In this document: one piece after another, positions 41,195-49,196 of the stretch
How positions within the stretch are numbered: position 1 is the first letter of the stretch
How the letters are laid out: the number at the start of each line of letters is the position of its first letter
Assembly: GCA_003524435.1 (NCBI GenBank)
Contig: DQHP01000176.1
Location: 3,960-67,959, forward strand
Reading direction: 5' to 3'
DNA from: Microbacterium sp.
GTDB taxonomy: Bacteria; Actinomycetota; Actinomycetes; Actinomycetales; Microbacteriaceae
Length of the DNA: 64,000 bases
Notes under the pieces: model-generated
Database searches by the model: none
What the model was told of the DNA's origin: nothing
Seen by the model: the letters and a program-made list of their open reading frames with translations, nothing else
Program-made: the position numbers and the translations under genes

Positions 41195-43762
41195 GTGCCT
41201 GGAGAGAACCTCACCCGAATCGAAGCGCAAGAGCGTCGCGATCTCATAGACACCGAGTCATACGAGATCTCACTCGACTTGACCAAGGGCGCCGAGGTCT
41301 TCGGATCCCGTAGCGTCGTACGCTTCAGCGCGAAGCCGGGAAGCTTCACTTTCATCGACCTCATCGCACGTGAAGTGCGAGAGATCTCGCTCAACGGCGA
41401 GCAGCTCGACCCCGACCATGTCTTTGCCGACTCCCGCATCGCTCTGTCCGGGCTACAGGAAGAAAACGTCCTCGTTGTTGACGCGGACTGCCTGTACACC
41501 AACACTGGTGAGGGCCTGCATCGTTTCGTCGACCCAGTCGACGATGAGGTCTATCTCTATTCGCAGTTCGAGGTGCCCGACTCGCGACGTGTGTTCGCGG
41601 TTTTCGAACAGCCCGATTTGAAGGCAACGTTCCAGTTCACCGTCAGCGGACCTGACACGTGGAAGGTTGTCTCCAACTCCCCCACGCCCGAACCCATCCT
41701 TCACGATGAGAGCTCGACGGCAACCTGGGGCTTTGAGCCCACTCCTCGAATCTCCTCATACATCACGGCGCTCGTTGCAGGTCCGTATGAGGCCACGTTC
41801 TCAGAGCTCACCAGCTCCTCCGGAGAGGTGATTCCGCTCGGTGTTTACGGTCGCAAGAGCCTCTGGCAGCATCTCGATGCGGACTACATCTTCGACAAGA
41901 CACGCGAGGGCTTTGCCTACTTTGAAGAGAAGTTCGGCGTGCCTTACCCGTTCGCAAAGTACGACCAGCTTTTCGTACCGGAGTTCAACGCCGGCGCGAT
42001 GGAGAATGCGGGCGCCGTAACTTTCACGGAGACCTACGTTTTCCGAAGCAAGGTGACGGATGCTGTGAAAGAGCGCCGCGTCGTCACGATCCTGCATGAG
42101 CTTGCGCACATGTGGTTCGGCGATCTTGTCACCATGAAGTGGTGGAACGACCTCTGGCTGAACGAATCGTTCGCGGAATGGGCCTCGACCATCGCCACTG
42201 CAGAGGCTACCGAGTGGACCGAAGCGTGGACCACGTTCAACGCCATGGAGAAGACATGGGCATACCGCCAGGATCAGCTCCCCTCGACTCACCCGATCGT
42301 CGCCGAGATCAACGATCTCGAAGACGTCTACGTGAACTTCGACGGCATCACCTATGCCAAGGGCGGTTCCGTTCTCAAGCAGCTCGCCGCGTGGGTCGGA
42401 ATCGATGCCTTCTTCGCCGGCGTCGGCCAGTACTTCAAGAAGCACGCGTGGGGCAATACCGAAGTCGCTGATTTGCTGGCCGAACTTGAGGCCACAAGTG
42501 GTCGCGACCTGGGAAGCTGGGCGAAGAAGTGGCTCGAGACAGCGGGCGTGAACACCCTCTCCCCTGTCATCGCTGAAGATGTCGATGGCCTCATCACGCG
42601 CTTCGCGGTCACCCAGACGGCGCCGGCTGACTACCCGACAATTCGCCCACACCGCCTCGGCATCGGTTTCTACAACCTTGTTGACGGTTCACTCACGCGC
42701 ACACACTACGCCGAGGTTGACGTGGATGGTGACCGCACAGAGGTGCCGGAGCTTCAGGGGACAAAACGCCCCGACCTCGTGCTCCTCAACGACAACGATC
42801 TCGCTTACGCGAAGATCCGTCTCGATGAGCGTTCGCTGGCCACTGCGATCGCTCATCTCGGTGCGATCGCAGATCCGCTGGCGCGCTCGATCGTCTGGGG
42901 CGCCGCGTGGGATCAGACCCGCGACGCCGAGAGTGCAGCATCCGATTACCTGGATCTCGTGCTCGGCAACATTGGTCGCGAGACCGAGTCGACCACGGTG
43001 CGCACCACGCTCGCACAGCTGCGGACAGCGGCGACGCTCTACGTAACCCCGGCCGATCAGCAAGCCGCCCGGTTGAAGATCGCTGACGGGCTGTGGGACC
43101 TTGCTCAGAACGCCCCTGCGGGCAGCGACAGCCAACTGCAGTTCGTCACGGCGTTCGCCGGCGCACTGGCAACGAGCGAACATGCAGGGATCATTGGACG
43201 ACTGCGCTCAGGCGAAGACACTCTGCCTGGCCTTGAGATCGACACTGACCTGTCGTGGCAGTTGCTTGTTGGTCTTGCTTCAATCGGCGCTACGGATGCT
43301 GCTTCCATCGATGCTGCCCTCGCCGCCGATAACACGTCAAAGGGCGCAGAATTTGCCGCTCTCGCACGCGCTGCACTGCCCACGGTCGCTGATAAGCGCA
43401 TCGCTTGGGCGTCGCTGATCGACAATGCAGATCTGCCCAACACGATCGTTCGTTCTGCGGCGGCAGGTTTTGTCCACCCGAACAGTGCCGCAGTGCTCGA
43501 GGGGTTCGCGCAGGACTACTTCGACATGCTGCTGCCGATCTGGGAGTCACGCACTTACCAGATTGCGAACTACCTCATCGTCGGGCTCTATCCGACCGTG
43601 TTGGCAAACACCGAACTGCGCGATGCCACCCGTGCATGGCTGTCCGAGCACGCTGATGCAGCGCCCGCACTCCGGCGGCTTGTCAGCGAGGGCTTGGCCG
43701 ACGTCGAGCGCGCGCTCGCCGCCCAGGCACGCGATGCGGAAGACCCCGACGCAGAAGACTGA
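41195..43762 (+). CDS. pepN: Aminopeptidase N (M1 family)
   Basis: The 855-residue zinc aminopeptidase has the exopeptidase motif GAMEN at 267-271 and HELAH at 301-305, with the third ligand Glu in LNESFAEWAS. An ERAP1-like C-terminal helical domain follows. It removes N-terminal residues in the cytosol. The GTG at 41195 with GGGAG upstream fixes the start; the open frame runs back to 40280 only because hemH lies opposite. A strong hairpin follows. Confidence 0.96.
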   Translation: MPGENLTRIEAQERRDLIDTESYEISLDLTKGAEVFGSRSVVRFSAKPGSFTFIDLIAREVREISLNGEQLDPDHVFADSRIALSGLQEENVLVVDADCLYTNTGEGLHRFVDPVDDEVYLYSQFEVPDSRRVFAVFEQPDLKATFQFTVSGPDTWKVVSNSPTPEPILHDESSTATWGFEPTPRISSYITALVAGPYEATFSELTSSSGEVIPLGVYGRKSLWQHLDADYIFDKTREGFAYFEEKFGVPYPFAKYDQLFVPEFNAGAMENAGAVTFTETYVFRSKVTDAVKERRVVTILHELAHMWFGDLVTMKWWNDLWLNESFAEWASTIATAEATEWTEAWTTFNAMEKTWAYRQDQLPSTHPIVAEINDLEDVYVNFDGITYAKGGSVLKQLAAWVGIDAFFAGVGQYFKKHAWGNTEVADLLAELEATSGRDLGSWAKKWLETAGVNTLSPVIAEDVDGLITRFAVTQTAPADYPTIRPHRLGIGFYNLVDGSLTRTHYAEVDVDGDRTEVPELQGTKRPDLVLLNDNDLAYAKIRLDERSLATAIAHLGAIADPLARSIVWGAAWDQTRDAESAASDYLDLVLGNIGRETESTTVRTTLAQLRTAATLYVTPADQQAARLKIADGLWDLAQNAPAGSDSQLQFVTAFAGALATSEHAGIIGRLRSGEDTLPGLEIDTDLSWQLLVGLASIGATDAASIDAALAADNTSKGAEFAALARAALPTVADKRIAWASLIDNADLPNTIVRSAAAGFVHPNSAAVLEGFAQDYFDMLLPIWESRTYQIANYLIVGLYPTVLANTELRDATRAWLSEHADAAPALRRLVSEGLADVERALAAQARDAEDPDAED

Positions 43763-43773
43763 ACTGGAGTCTT

Positions 43774-43822
43774 CGATAGGGCCTCTGTGTCGCGCTCTCC
43801 AGCCGGTACAGAGGCCCTATCG
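43774..43822 (+). terminator. pepN terminator, abutting the mscS promoter
   Basis: A perfect 15-bp stem pairs 43774-43788 with 43808-43822, with a 19-nt loop. The -10 box of mscS starts 2 nt after its end. Confidence 0.8.
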
Positions 43823-43823
43823 C

Positions 43824-43829
43824 TAGAAT
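43824..43829 (+). promoter_or_regulatory. -10 box of mscS (leaderless)
   Basis: TAGAAT, 6 nt before the GTG at 43836. The -35 region would lie inside the pepN terminator hairpin. Confidence 0.6.
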
Positions 43830-43835
43830 TGGGCC

Positions 43836-44918
43836 GTGCTGAACCTTCTGATGGACACGTCCGACCCCCCTGTTGCACCGGACGTCAGCACCGCGTGGAC
43901 CACGTTCCTCGCAATACTCGGGCGCATCGGAGAAAAAGCTCTCCAGGTCGCGATCATTCTCGTTGTTGCAATTGTCATCGGATTCATCCTGCGTGTGGTC
44001 ATCCGCCGCGTCGTGCAGCGCATTGTCAACACGGCAAAGTCGAAGGCAAAGGTCGATGACACCCAGGCGCTAGAGCGCTCACCTCTCGCCGATATGCGGC
44101 TCATTCAACGCACCCGCACGCTCGGGTCGATTCTGCAGAACATCATCAACACGATCCTTGTGGTGATTGTGCTGCTGTTGATCGTCTGGTCCCTCTCTCC
44201 CGCATTGCTAAGCTCGCTGACGCTATTGACAGCAGCTGTCGGTGCGGGTCTCGGTTTCGGCGCGCAGAACATCGTCAAAGACGTGTTGAACGGGCTCTTC
44301 ATCGTCGCGGAGGACCAGATTGGTATCGGCGATGTCGTCGATACCGGGCTCGCCAGCGGCGTTGTTGAGCATGTGAGTGTGCGCGTCACGCAGATCCGTG
44401 ATGTCAATGGAACACTCTGGTATGTCCGAAACGGGGAGATCGTCCGCATCGGAAACATGTCGCAGGGCTGGGCGCGGGCGATCATCGATCTCGGTGTGCC
44501 AGTCGACGCAGATGTCGACGACGTAGAAGCCGCGCTCCTGACCGCGGCACAGGAACTGGCCAAAGATCCCAAGTGGCGTACCCGCATCATCGAAGCCCCC
44601 GAGGTGTGGGGGCTGGAGTCTGTATCTGGTGACGCGCTCGTCATCCGCATCGTGCTCAAGACGAGGGCCAACGCGAAAGACGATGTGGCGCGTGAATTGC
44701 GCATGCGCTTAAGGGAAGCTATTTCGGGGTTGGGTCTCGACCTTCCGAGCCTGGTATCCGTGACGCCCACAGGGCTGGAAGGCGCCCGCCGGGTGCGCGG
44801 TGCGAATCCGCCTCGAACGAAGCCCAACCCGATCACTGGAGTGCCTCCGATCGCCAGAGGCATTTGGCGTAAAAAGAACTCTGCTTCCGATTCCGACACC
44901 AGCAAGGACAACAAATGA
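43836..44918 (+). CDS. Small-conductance mechanosensitive channel family protein
   Basis: The 360-residue protein has an N-terminal helix near 25-50, two more helices around 100-145, the pore-lining segment LTAAVGAGLGFGAQNIVKDVLNGLF and the beta domain with EDQIGIGDVVDTG. This is the MscS fold. It releases solutes upon osmotic downshock. The stop overlaps the haemoglobin gene ATG by 4 nt, so this is the first gene of a three-gene unit. Confidence 0.93.
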   Translation: MLNLLMDTSDPPVAPDVSTAWTTFLAILGRIGEKALQVAIILVVAIVIGFILRVVIRRVVQRIVNTAKSKAKVDDTQALERSPLADMRLIQRTRTLGSILQNIINTILVVIVLLLIVWSLSPALLSSLTLLTAAVGAGLGFGAQNIVKDVLNGLFIVAEDQIGIGDVVDTGLASGVVEHVSVRVTQIRDVNGTLWYVRNGEIVRIGNMSQGWARAIIDLGVPVDADVDDVEAALLTAAQELAKDPKWRTRIIEAPEVWGLESVSGDALVIRIVLKTRANAKDDVARELRMRLREAISGLGLDLPSLVSVTPTGLEGARRVRGANPPRTKPNPITGVPPIARGIWRKKNSASDSDTSKDNK

Positions 44919-45367
44919 CGTTCTATGAAGAGGTCGGAGGTTACTCGACGTTCGAGAAGATCGTGAACATCTTCTATCGCGAAGTCGCCCTCGATCCGGT
45001 GCTCAAACCGATGTATCCCGAAGAAGACCTCGGTCCGGCTGCCGATCGCTTCACGATGTTCCTGGTGCAGTACTGGGGCGGCCCCTCCACTTATAGCGAG
45101 CGGCGAGGGCATCCGCGGTTGCGCATGCGGCACATGCCCTTCCATGTAAACCCCGATGCGCGGGACCGGTGGCTGCGCTGCATGCGCACTTCCCTCGATG
45201 AGGTGCAGTTGTCACCGTTGCACGACGCCACACTTTGGGACTATCTCGAGCGCGCCGCATCTGCCATGGTGAACACCATGGAGCCGTCCGGCATCGGTAC
45301 CGCACCGGAGGGCCGGGCGACTTTGGAAACCCGCAGCAGCAGTCAGGATTCAACGGAGACCTCATGA
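44915..45367 (+). CDS. glbO: Group II truncated haemoglobin (trHbO type)
   Basis: The 150-residue protein begins MTFYEEVGGYSTFEKIVNIFYREV and holds FLVQYWGGPSTYSERRGHPRLRMRHMPF, the segment with the proximal His, and later RWLRCMRTSLDE with the distal-pocket Trp. This is the actinobacterial trHbO group, which binds oxygen tightly and may support respiration or detoxify NO or peroxide. A Ser/Thr-rich tail of about 20 residues follows the globin. It is overlapped by 4 nt at each end. Confidence 0.94.
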   Translation: MTFYEEVGGYSTFEKIVNIFYREVALDPVLKPMYPEEDLGPAADRFTMFLVQYWGGPSTYSERRGHPRLRMRHMPFHVNPDARDRWLRCMRTSLDEVQLSPLHDATLWDYLERAASAMVNTMEPSGIGTAPEGRATLETRSSSQDSTETS

Positions 45368-47022
45368 CGACCACGCCCCTTTCCGCAGACGTACTCGTAA
45401 TCGGATGGGGGCTGGCAGGCCTGGTTGCCGCGTCAGAAGCCGCCTCAGCAGGCAAACGCGTGATCCTCATCGACCAGGAACCGCGTTCAAATCTCGGCGG
45501 CCAGGCATGGTGGTCGTTCGGCGGGCTCTTTTTCATCGATTCCCCCGAACAGCGCAGACTCGGAATCAAGGACTCCTTGGAATTGGCCACGCAGGACTGG
45601 TTCGGTAACGCCGGATTCGACCGGGATGAAGACCGCTGGCCCCGTGCGTGGGCAGAGGCGTATCTCCAATTCGCCGCCGGCGAGAAGCGCGCATGGCTAC
45701 GCGAGCGTGGAGTCGGATTTTTTCCCGTCGTCGGTTGGGCAGAGCGCGGCGGCTACGGGGCCATTGGCCCCGGCAACTCGGTTCCGCGTTTCCACATCAC
45801 CTGGGGCACAGGTCCCGGCGTCGTCGCGCCGTTCGCGGATGCCGTCCACCGCGCGGAGGATGCCGGCACTCTGACAATCCTCCCCCGACACCGAGTGACC
45901 GAGCTTCTCACCGCGGATGGCGGTGTTGTGGGGGCGCGCGGTGAGCGGTTGGCGGACAGCATGACGCCGCGCGGCGTCGCATCGTCTCGAGACGTGGTGG
46001 GGGAATTCGAAATCTCAGCCGCCGCCACGATCGTGTCCTCAGGCGGTATCGGCGGCAACCATGATCTTGTCCGCGCTGCGTGGCCCAACCGAATGGGAAC
46101 TCCTCCCGCTCATATGCTCACCGGAGTGCCGGCCTACGTCGATGGCTCAATGCATGCCGTTTCCGAGGCCGCGGGTGCGCGCTTGATCAATGGCGACCGG
46201 ATGTGGCATTACGTTGAGGGCATCAGTAACTGGGATCCGGTGTGGCCGTCACACGGCATCCGAATCTTGCCGGGGCCGTCGTCATTATGGCTGGATGCTA
46301 CGGGAAAACGTCTCCCTGTTCCGCTGTTTCCTGGATTTGACACGCTCGGCACGCTCGAACATCTGCGAACGACCGGACACGATCACTCGTGGTTCATCAC
46401 ATCACGTCAGATTGTCGAGAAAGAGTTTGCTCTCTCTGGAAGCGAGCAGAACCCTGATCTCACGGGCAAAGATGTCGGCCTGCTGCTGAAGTCTCGACTG
46501 GCGAAAGGGCCAACCGGCCCGGTGCAGGCCTTCCTCGATGAGGGCGAGGACTTCATCGTGGAGAACGATCTTGAAAGTCTGCTTGAGCAGATGCGGCGGC
46601 ACAGTGGCGGCGAATTGCTCGATATCGATCTTGTGCGCCGCGAGCTCGTCGCGCGGGACCGCGAGATGGACAACGACTTCACCAAGGACGCTCAAATCGG
46701 GATGCTGCGGTCTATGCGAGGCTACCGCGGCGACAAGCTGATTCGCACTGCGGCACCGCACCGGCTGCAAGATCCGGCTGCGGGACCAATGATCGCGGTG
46801 AAACTGCACATCCTCACTCGTAAGTCGCTCGGCGGCATTGAGACAGACTTGGATGGCCGTGCGCTCGCGCCCGGCGGGGCCGTCATTCCCGGGCTGTTCG
46901 CTGCGGGCGAGGCCAGCGGCTTCGGAGGCGGTGGAGTCCATGGCTATCGTGCGCTCGAGGGCACGTTCCTCGGCGGATGCCTCTTCTCAGGCCGTCAAGC
47001 CGGGCGCGCCGCTGCACGATAG
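45364..47022 (+). CDS. FAD-binding dehydrogenase (KsdD-like flavoprotein)
   Basis: The 552-residue protein starts with the dinucleotide motif ADVLVIGWGLAGLVAASEAAS and GGQAWWSFGG near 45, then RYHITWGTGPG-like segments and a C-terminal PGLFAAGEASGFGGGGVHGYRALEGTFLGGCLFSG, which binds FAD. It belongs to the fumarate reductase/3-ketosteroid dehydrogenase superfamily. No steroid genes are nearby, so the substrate is open. It is translationally coupled to the haemoglobin gene by an ATGA overlap. Confidence 0.9.
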   Translation: MTTTPLSADVLVIGWGLAGLVAASEAASAGKRVILIDQEPRSNLGGQAWWSFGGLFFIDSPEQRRLGIKDSLELATQDWFGNAGFDRDEDRWPRAWAEAYLQFAAGEKRAWLRERGVGFFPVVGWAERGGYGAIGPGNSVPRFHITWGTGPGVVAPFADAVHRAEDAGTLTILPRHRVTELLTADGGVVGARGERLADSMTPRGVASSRDVVGEFEISAAATIVSSGGIGGNHDLVRAAWPNRMGTPPAHMLTGVPAYVDGSMHAVSEAAGARLINGDRMWHYVEGISNWDPVWPSHGIRILPGPSSLWLDATGKRLPVPLFPGFDTLGTLEHLRTTGHDHSWFITSRQIVEKEFALSGSEQNPDLTGKDVGLLLKSRLAKGPTGPVQAFLDEGEDFIVENDLESLLEQMRRHSGGELLDIDLVRRELVARDREMDNDFTKDAQIGMLRSMRGYRGDKLIRTAAPHRLQDPAAGPMIAVKLHILTRKSLGGIETDLDGRALAPGGAVIPGLFAAGEASGFGGGGVHGYRALEGTFLGGCLFSGRQAGRAAAR

Positions 47023-47060
47023 CCGATATGGCGTCTCAGACCGCGTTTCTGCAGCTAGCG

Positions 47061-47738
47061 TCAAGTCCCTGAGCCTGTCGAAGGCCCCGTCGTCCGCACA
47101 GCGGTGAGCCCTGTCGACATCGGTCCACGGCTCAAAACATGACCGCGGTTAAACGCCAGTCTCGTCCAACGACCGGAGGTGGTGACCTGCACGGTCTCCT
47201 CACCGGAGATAAACCCGAATGCGTGTGCTGCGAAAGCGATGCCCCGGGGCAGACCAGCGAGATCCTCATCTGGCTCGCCCCAGATTGCCGCACGCAGCGA
47301 TCTGACGGCTTCTTCCCCGGCGCCGGGAGCACTACCCCGAGCAACAGCAGAGATGCCCCACTGAGCGCGCTGAGCGATCATAGAGGCCTCTAACGTGCTG
47401 CCTTGCTCCCAACCACTGCGCGGCGGTGCGACGCCCGCCCAGGCAGGTGAACGGCCCGTCTCTGGCAGCGCCAGCATCCGCTCGTCTTCATCTGGTGTGA
47501 GTTCGTCCACGACGATGTCGCACTCTAACTCAGGATCTGCGTGGACCATTCGCATCGCGAGCACCGTCGGAGTCTGGTCGAAGAGTCCCTGCGGCGCCAG
47601 CGCCGCAGCGGTCAGTGCGAGAACCCCGTGAGCACCCTGTAACCGTACCCCGTCGTCTGAGACAAGCGTCGCCCGTCCGAAAAAAGTAAGGACGTCGCGA
47701 GCGGTATCGGCGTCGGCGAGGATGAGACGAGGGTGCAC
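47061..47738 (-). CDS. Conserved actinobacterial protein of unknown function
   Basis: The 225-residue protein begins VHPRLILADADTARDVLTFFGRA and has a charged middle ELECDIVVDELTPDEDE and GFISGEETVQVTTSGRWTRLAF. I do not recognise the family. The first codon is a GTG with TAGTTT 7 nt upstream; the frame stays open to 47816 but would overlap tesB. The last nine codons run through a short repeat at 47067-47085, so the C-terminus is probably not conserved. Confidence 0.7.
   Translation of the reverse strand: MHPRLILADADTARDVLTFFGRATLVSDDGVRLQGAHGVLALTAAALAPQGLFDQTPTVLAMRMVHADPELECDIVVDELTPDEDERMLALPETGRSPAWAGVAPPRSGWEQGSTLEASMIAQRAQWGISAVARGSAPGAGEEAVRSLRAAIWGEPDEDLAGLPRGIAFAAHAFGFISGEETVQVTTSGRWTRLAFNRGHVLSRGPMSTGLTAVRTTGPSTGSGT
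47067..47085. repeat. REP-like short repeat copy
   Basis: CCTGAGCCTGTCGAAGG and its flanks. Similar 17-mers are scattered in intergenic regions of many actinobacteria and proteobacteria. Only one copy is in this window. Confidence 0.45.
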
Positions 47739-47788
47739 GCCTTCTAAACTATCAATGAGGCGACCTATGGGTCGCGGGGAGGAGCGTC

Positions 47789-48676
47789 GTGAGCGCAGGA
47801 GCAAAGGATCAAGCATCCGTCGACAATCTGCTCGATGTGTTGGATCTCGATGTGAGTCAGGCGCGCACAGATGAGGACATCTTCACGGGTCGGTCACACA
47901 GCATGCCGAGCGGACGCATCTACGGCGGTCAAGTGCTCGGTCAAACGATCATTGCCGCTGAGCGGACGATGTCGGAGGATCGTGCAGTGCATTCGATGCA
48001 CGGGTACTTTCTCCGCCCGGGCGATGCAACGCAAGGGCTCACGATCGCTGTGGATCGTATCCACGACGGGCGTTCCTTCTCAACACGGCGTTCGCAGGCC
48101 TATCAGAACGGTGTGCCGATCTTCTCGATGATCGCGTCGTTTCAGGACGAAGCGCCCGGCATCGAGCATTCGCGCCCGATGCCACAAAACATTCCTCAGC
48201 CTGAAGAGATCGAGTCAGACGAAGAGCACGTCGCGAGCATCCCAGCTGAGGCCACACTGCTCATCACGGAGCGGCCCGTTGATATTCGCCATGTCGAGGC
48301 TCCGCTGTATCTCAGTGCTGACGGTGACCACGTGGCACGCCAGGCTGTGTGGATGCGCATGAAGGCCCCCATGCCGGATGACCCACGTTTGCATCGTGCG
48401 GCACTCGCTTACCTCAGCGATATGACCATTCAGGAGTCCATCCTGCGCGCTCATGGCGTGTCGTGGTCGACCCCCGGTTTGAAGGTGGCGAGCCTCGATC
48501 ACGCAATGTGGTGGCACCGTCATGCCCGTGTGGACGAGTGGCTGCTGTACGTCCAAGAGTCGCCGAATGCGCGCGGCGGACGAGGGCTTGCAACCGGGCA
48601 GATCTATACCCGCGACGGAGTGCTTGCCGCGACTGTGACACAAGAGATCATGATTCGCGTCCCCGCGGCGGGCTGA
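47789..48676 (+). CDS. tesB: Acyl-CoA thioesterase II (TesB family)
   Basis: The 295-residue protein holds two hot-dog domains: GRIYGGQVLGQTIIAAERTM and LHSMHGYFLRPGD-type segment in the first, MTIQESILRAHGVS and ASLDHAMWWHRHARVDEWLLY in the second. It hydrolyses acyl-CoA esters. GAGGAG lies 5 nt before the GTG start. The gene is divergent from the unknown gene at 47061. Confidence 0.93.
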   Translation: MSAGAKDQASVDNLLDVLDLDVSQARTDEDIFTGRSHSMPSGRIYGGQVLGQTIIAAERTMSEDRAVHSMHGYFLRPGDATQGLTIAVDRIHDGRSFSTRRSQAYQNGVPIFSMIASFQDEAPGIEHSRPMPQNIPQPEEIESDEEHVASIPAEATLLITERPVDIRHVEAPLYLSADGDHVARQAVWMRMKAPMPDDPRLHRAALAYLSDMTIQESILRAHGVSWSTPGLKVASLDHAMWWHRHARVDEWLLYVQESPNARGGRGLATGQIYTRDGVLAATVTQEIMIRVPAAG

Positions 48677-48701
48677 CCCGCGATCGCGCGCGCAGCCCTA
48701 A

Positions 48702-49196
48702 TCACCGGTGCGCGTAGGTGATCGGCTGGCCGATGTACGGAGCCCAGGCGTCACGCATGTCTGACGTGACTCGCGTCGGACGCCCTGTTTCCGCGCTCAC
48801 GAGCACAATGACCGCGGTTGAACGCGCGTAAAGTACGCGTTCCGTGCTGCCTGGATCGTTGAAGACCTCGTAACAAACCTCGAGGCTGGACCCGCCGAGC
48901 TTGCCGAACCACATTTGCACCTCGAGCGGACGCCGCTGGTACGGCACCGGCGCGAGATACTCGATCTCCTGTCGCGCAATGAGCGTCAAGATGCCGGCCT
49001 CAATGCCAGAGTTCAGCACAGCGGTGGGCGGCGCTTCCTCTCCCGCGCCCGCCTTCCAAAAGGCACGGACGCGGGCTTCTTCGAGAAGCTTCAGCATCGA
49101 GGCGTTATTGACGTGATTGAACGCGTCGAGGTCGCCCCACCGGAGATGGATCGGCACGTATAGCCGCGCGCCGATCCCCTCCGTAGCGTCAGTCAC
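48702..49196 (-). CDS. Hot-dog fold acyl-CoA thioesterase (YbgC-like)
   Basis: The 164-residue protein has a single hot-dog domain with the thioesterase motif LRWGDLDAFNHVNNASML near residues 18-35, where the Asp is catalytic, and RQEIEYLAPVPYQRRPLEV. The GTG at 49196 overlaps the ettA 3' end by 8 nt and is the best start; the open frame to 49394 lies inside ettA. It is probably co-transcribed with ettA. Confidence 0.88.
   Translation of the reverse strand: MTDATEGIGARLYVPIHLRWGDLDAFNHVNNASMLKLLEEARVRAFWKAGAGEEAPPTAVLNSGIEAGILTLIARQEIEYLAPVPYQRRPLEVQMWFGKLGGSSLEVCYEVFNDPGSTERVLYARSTAVIVLVSAETGRPTRVTSDMRDAWAPYIGQPITYAHR

Noticed and set aside
41801..42652. Minus-strand open frame of 283 codons opposite pepN
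   Set aside because: It is the shadow of a certain gene, with Arg/Val-rich composition.
44105..45145. Minus-strand open frame of 346 codons opposite mscS and the globin gene
   Set aside because: It is Ser/Thr-rich with no motif and opposite two certain genes.
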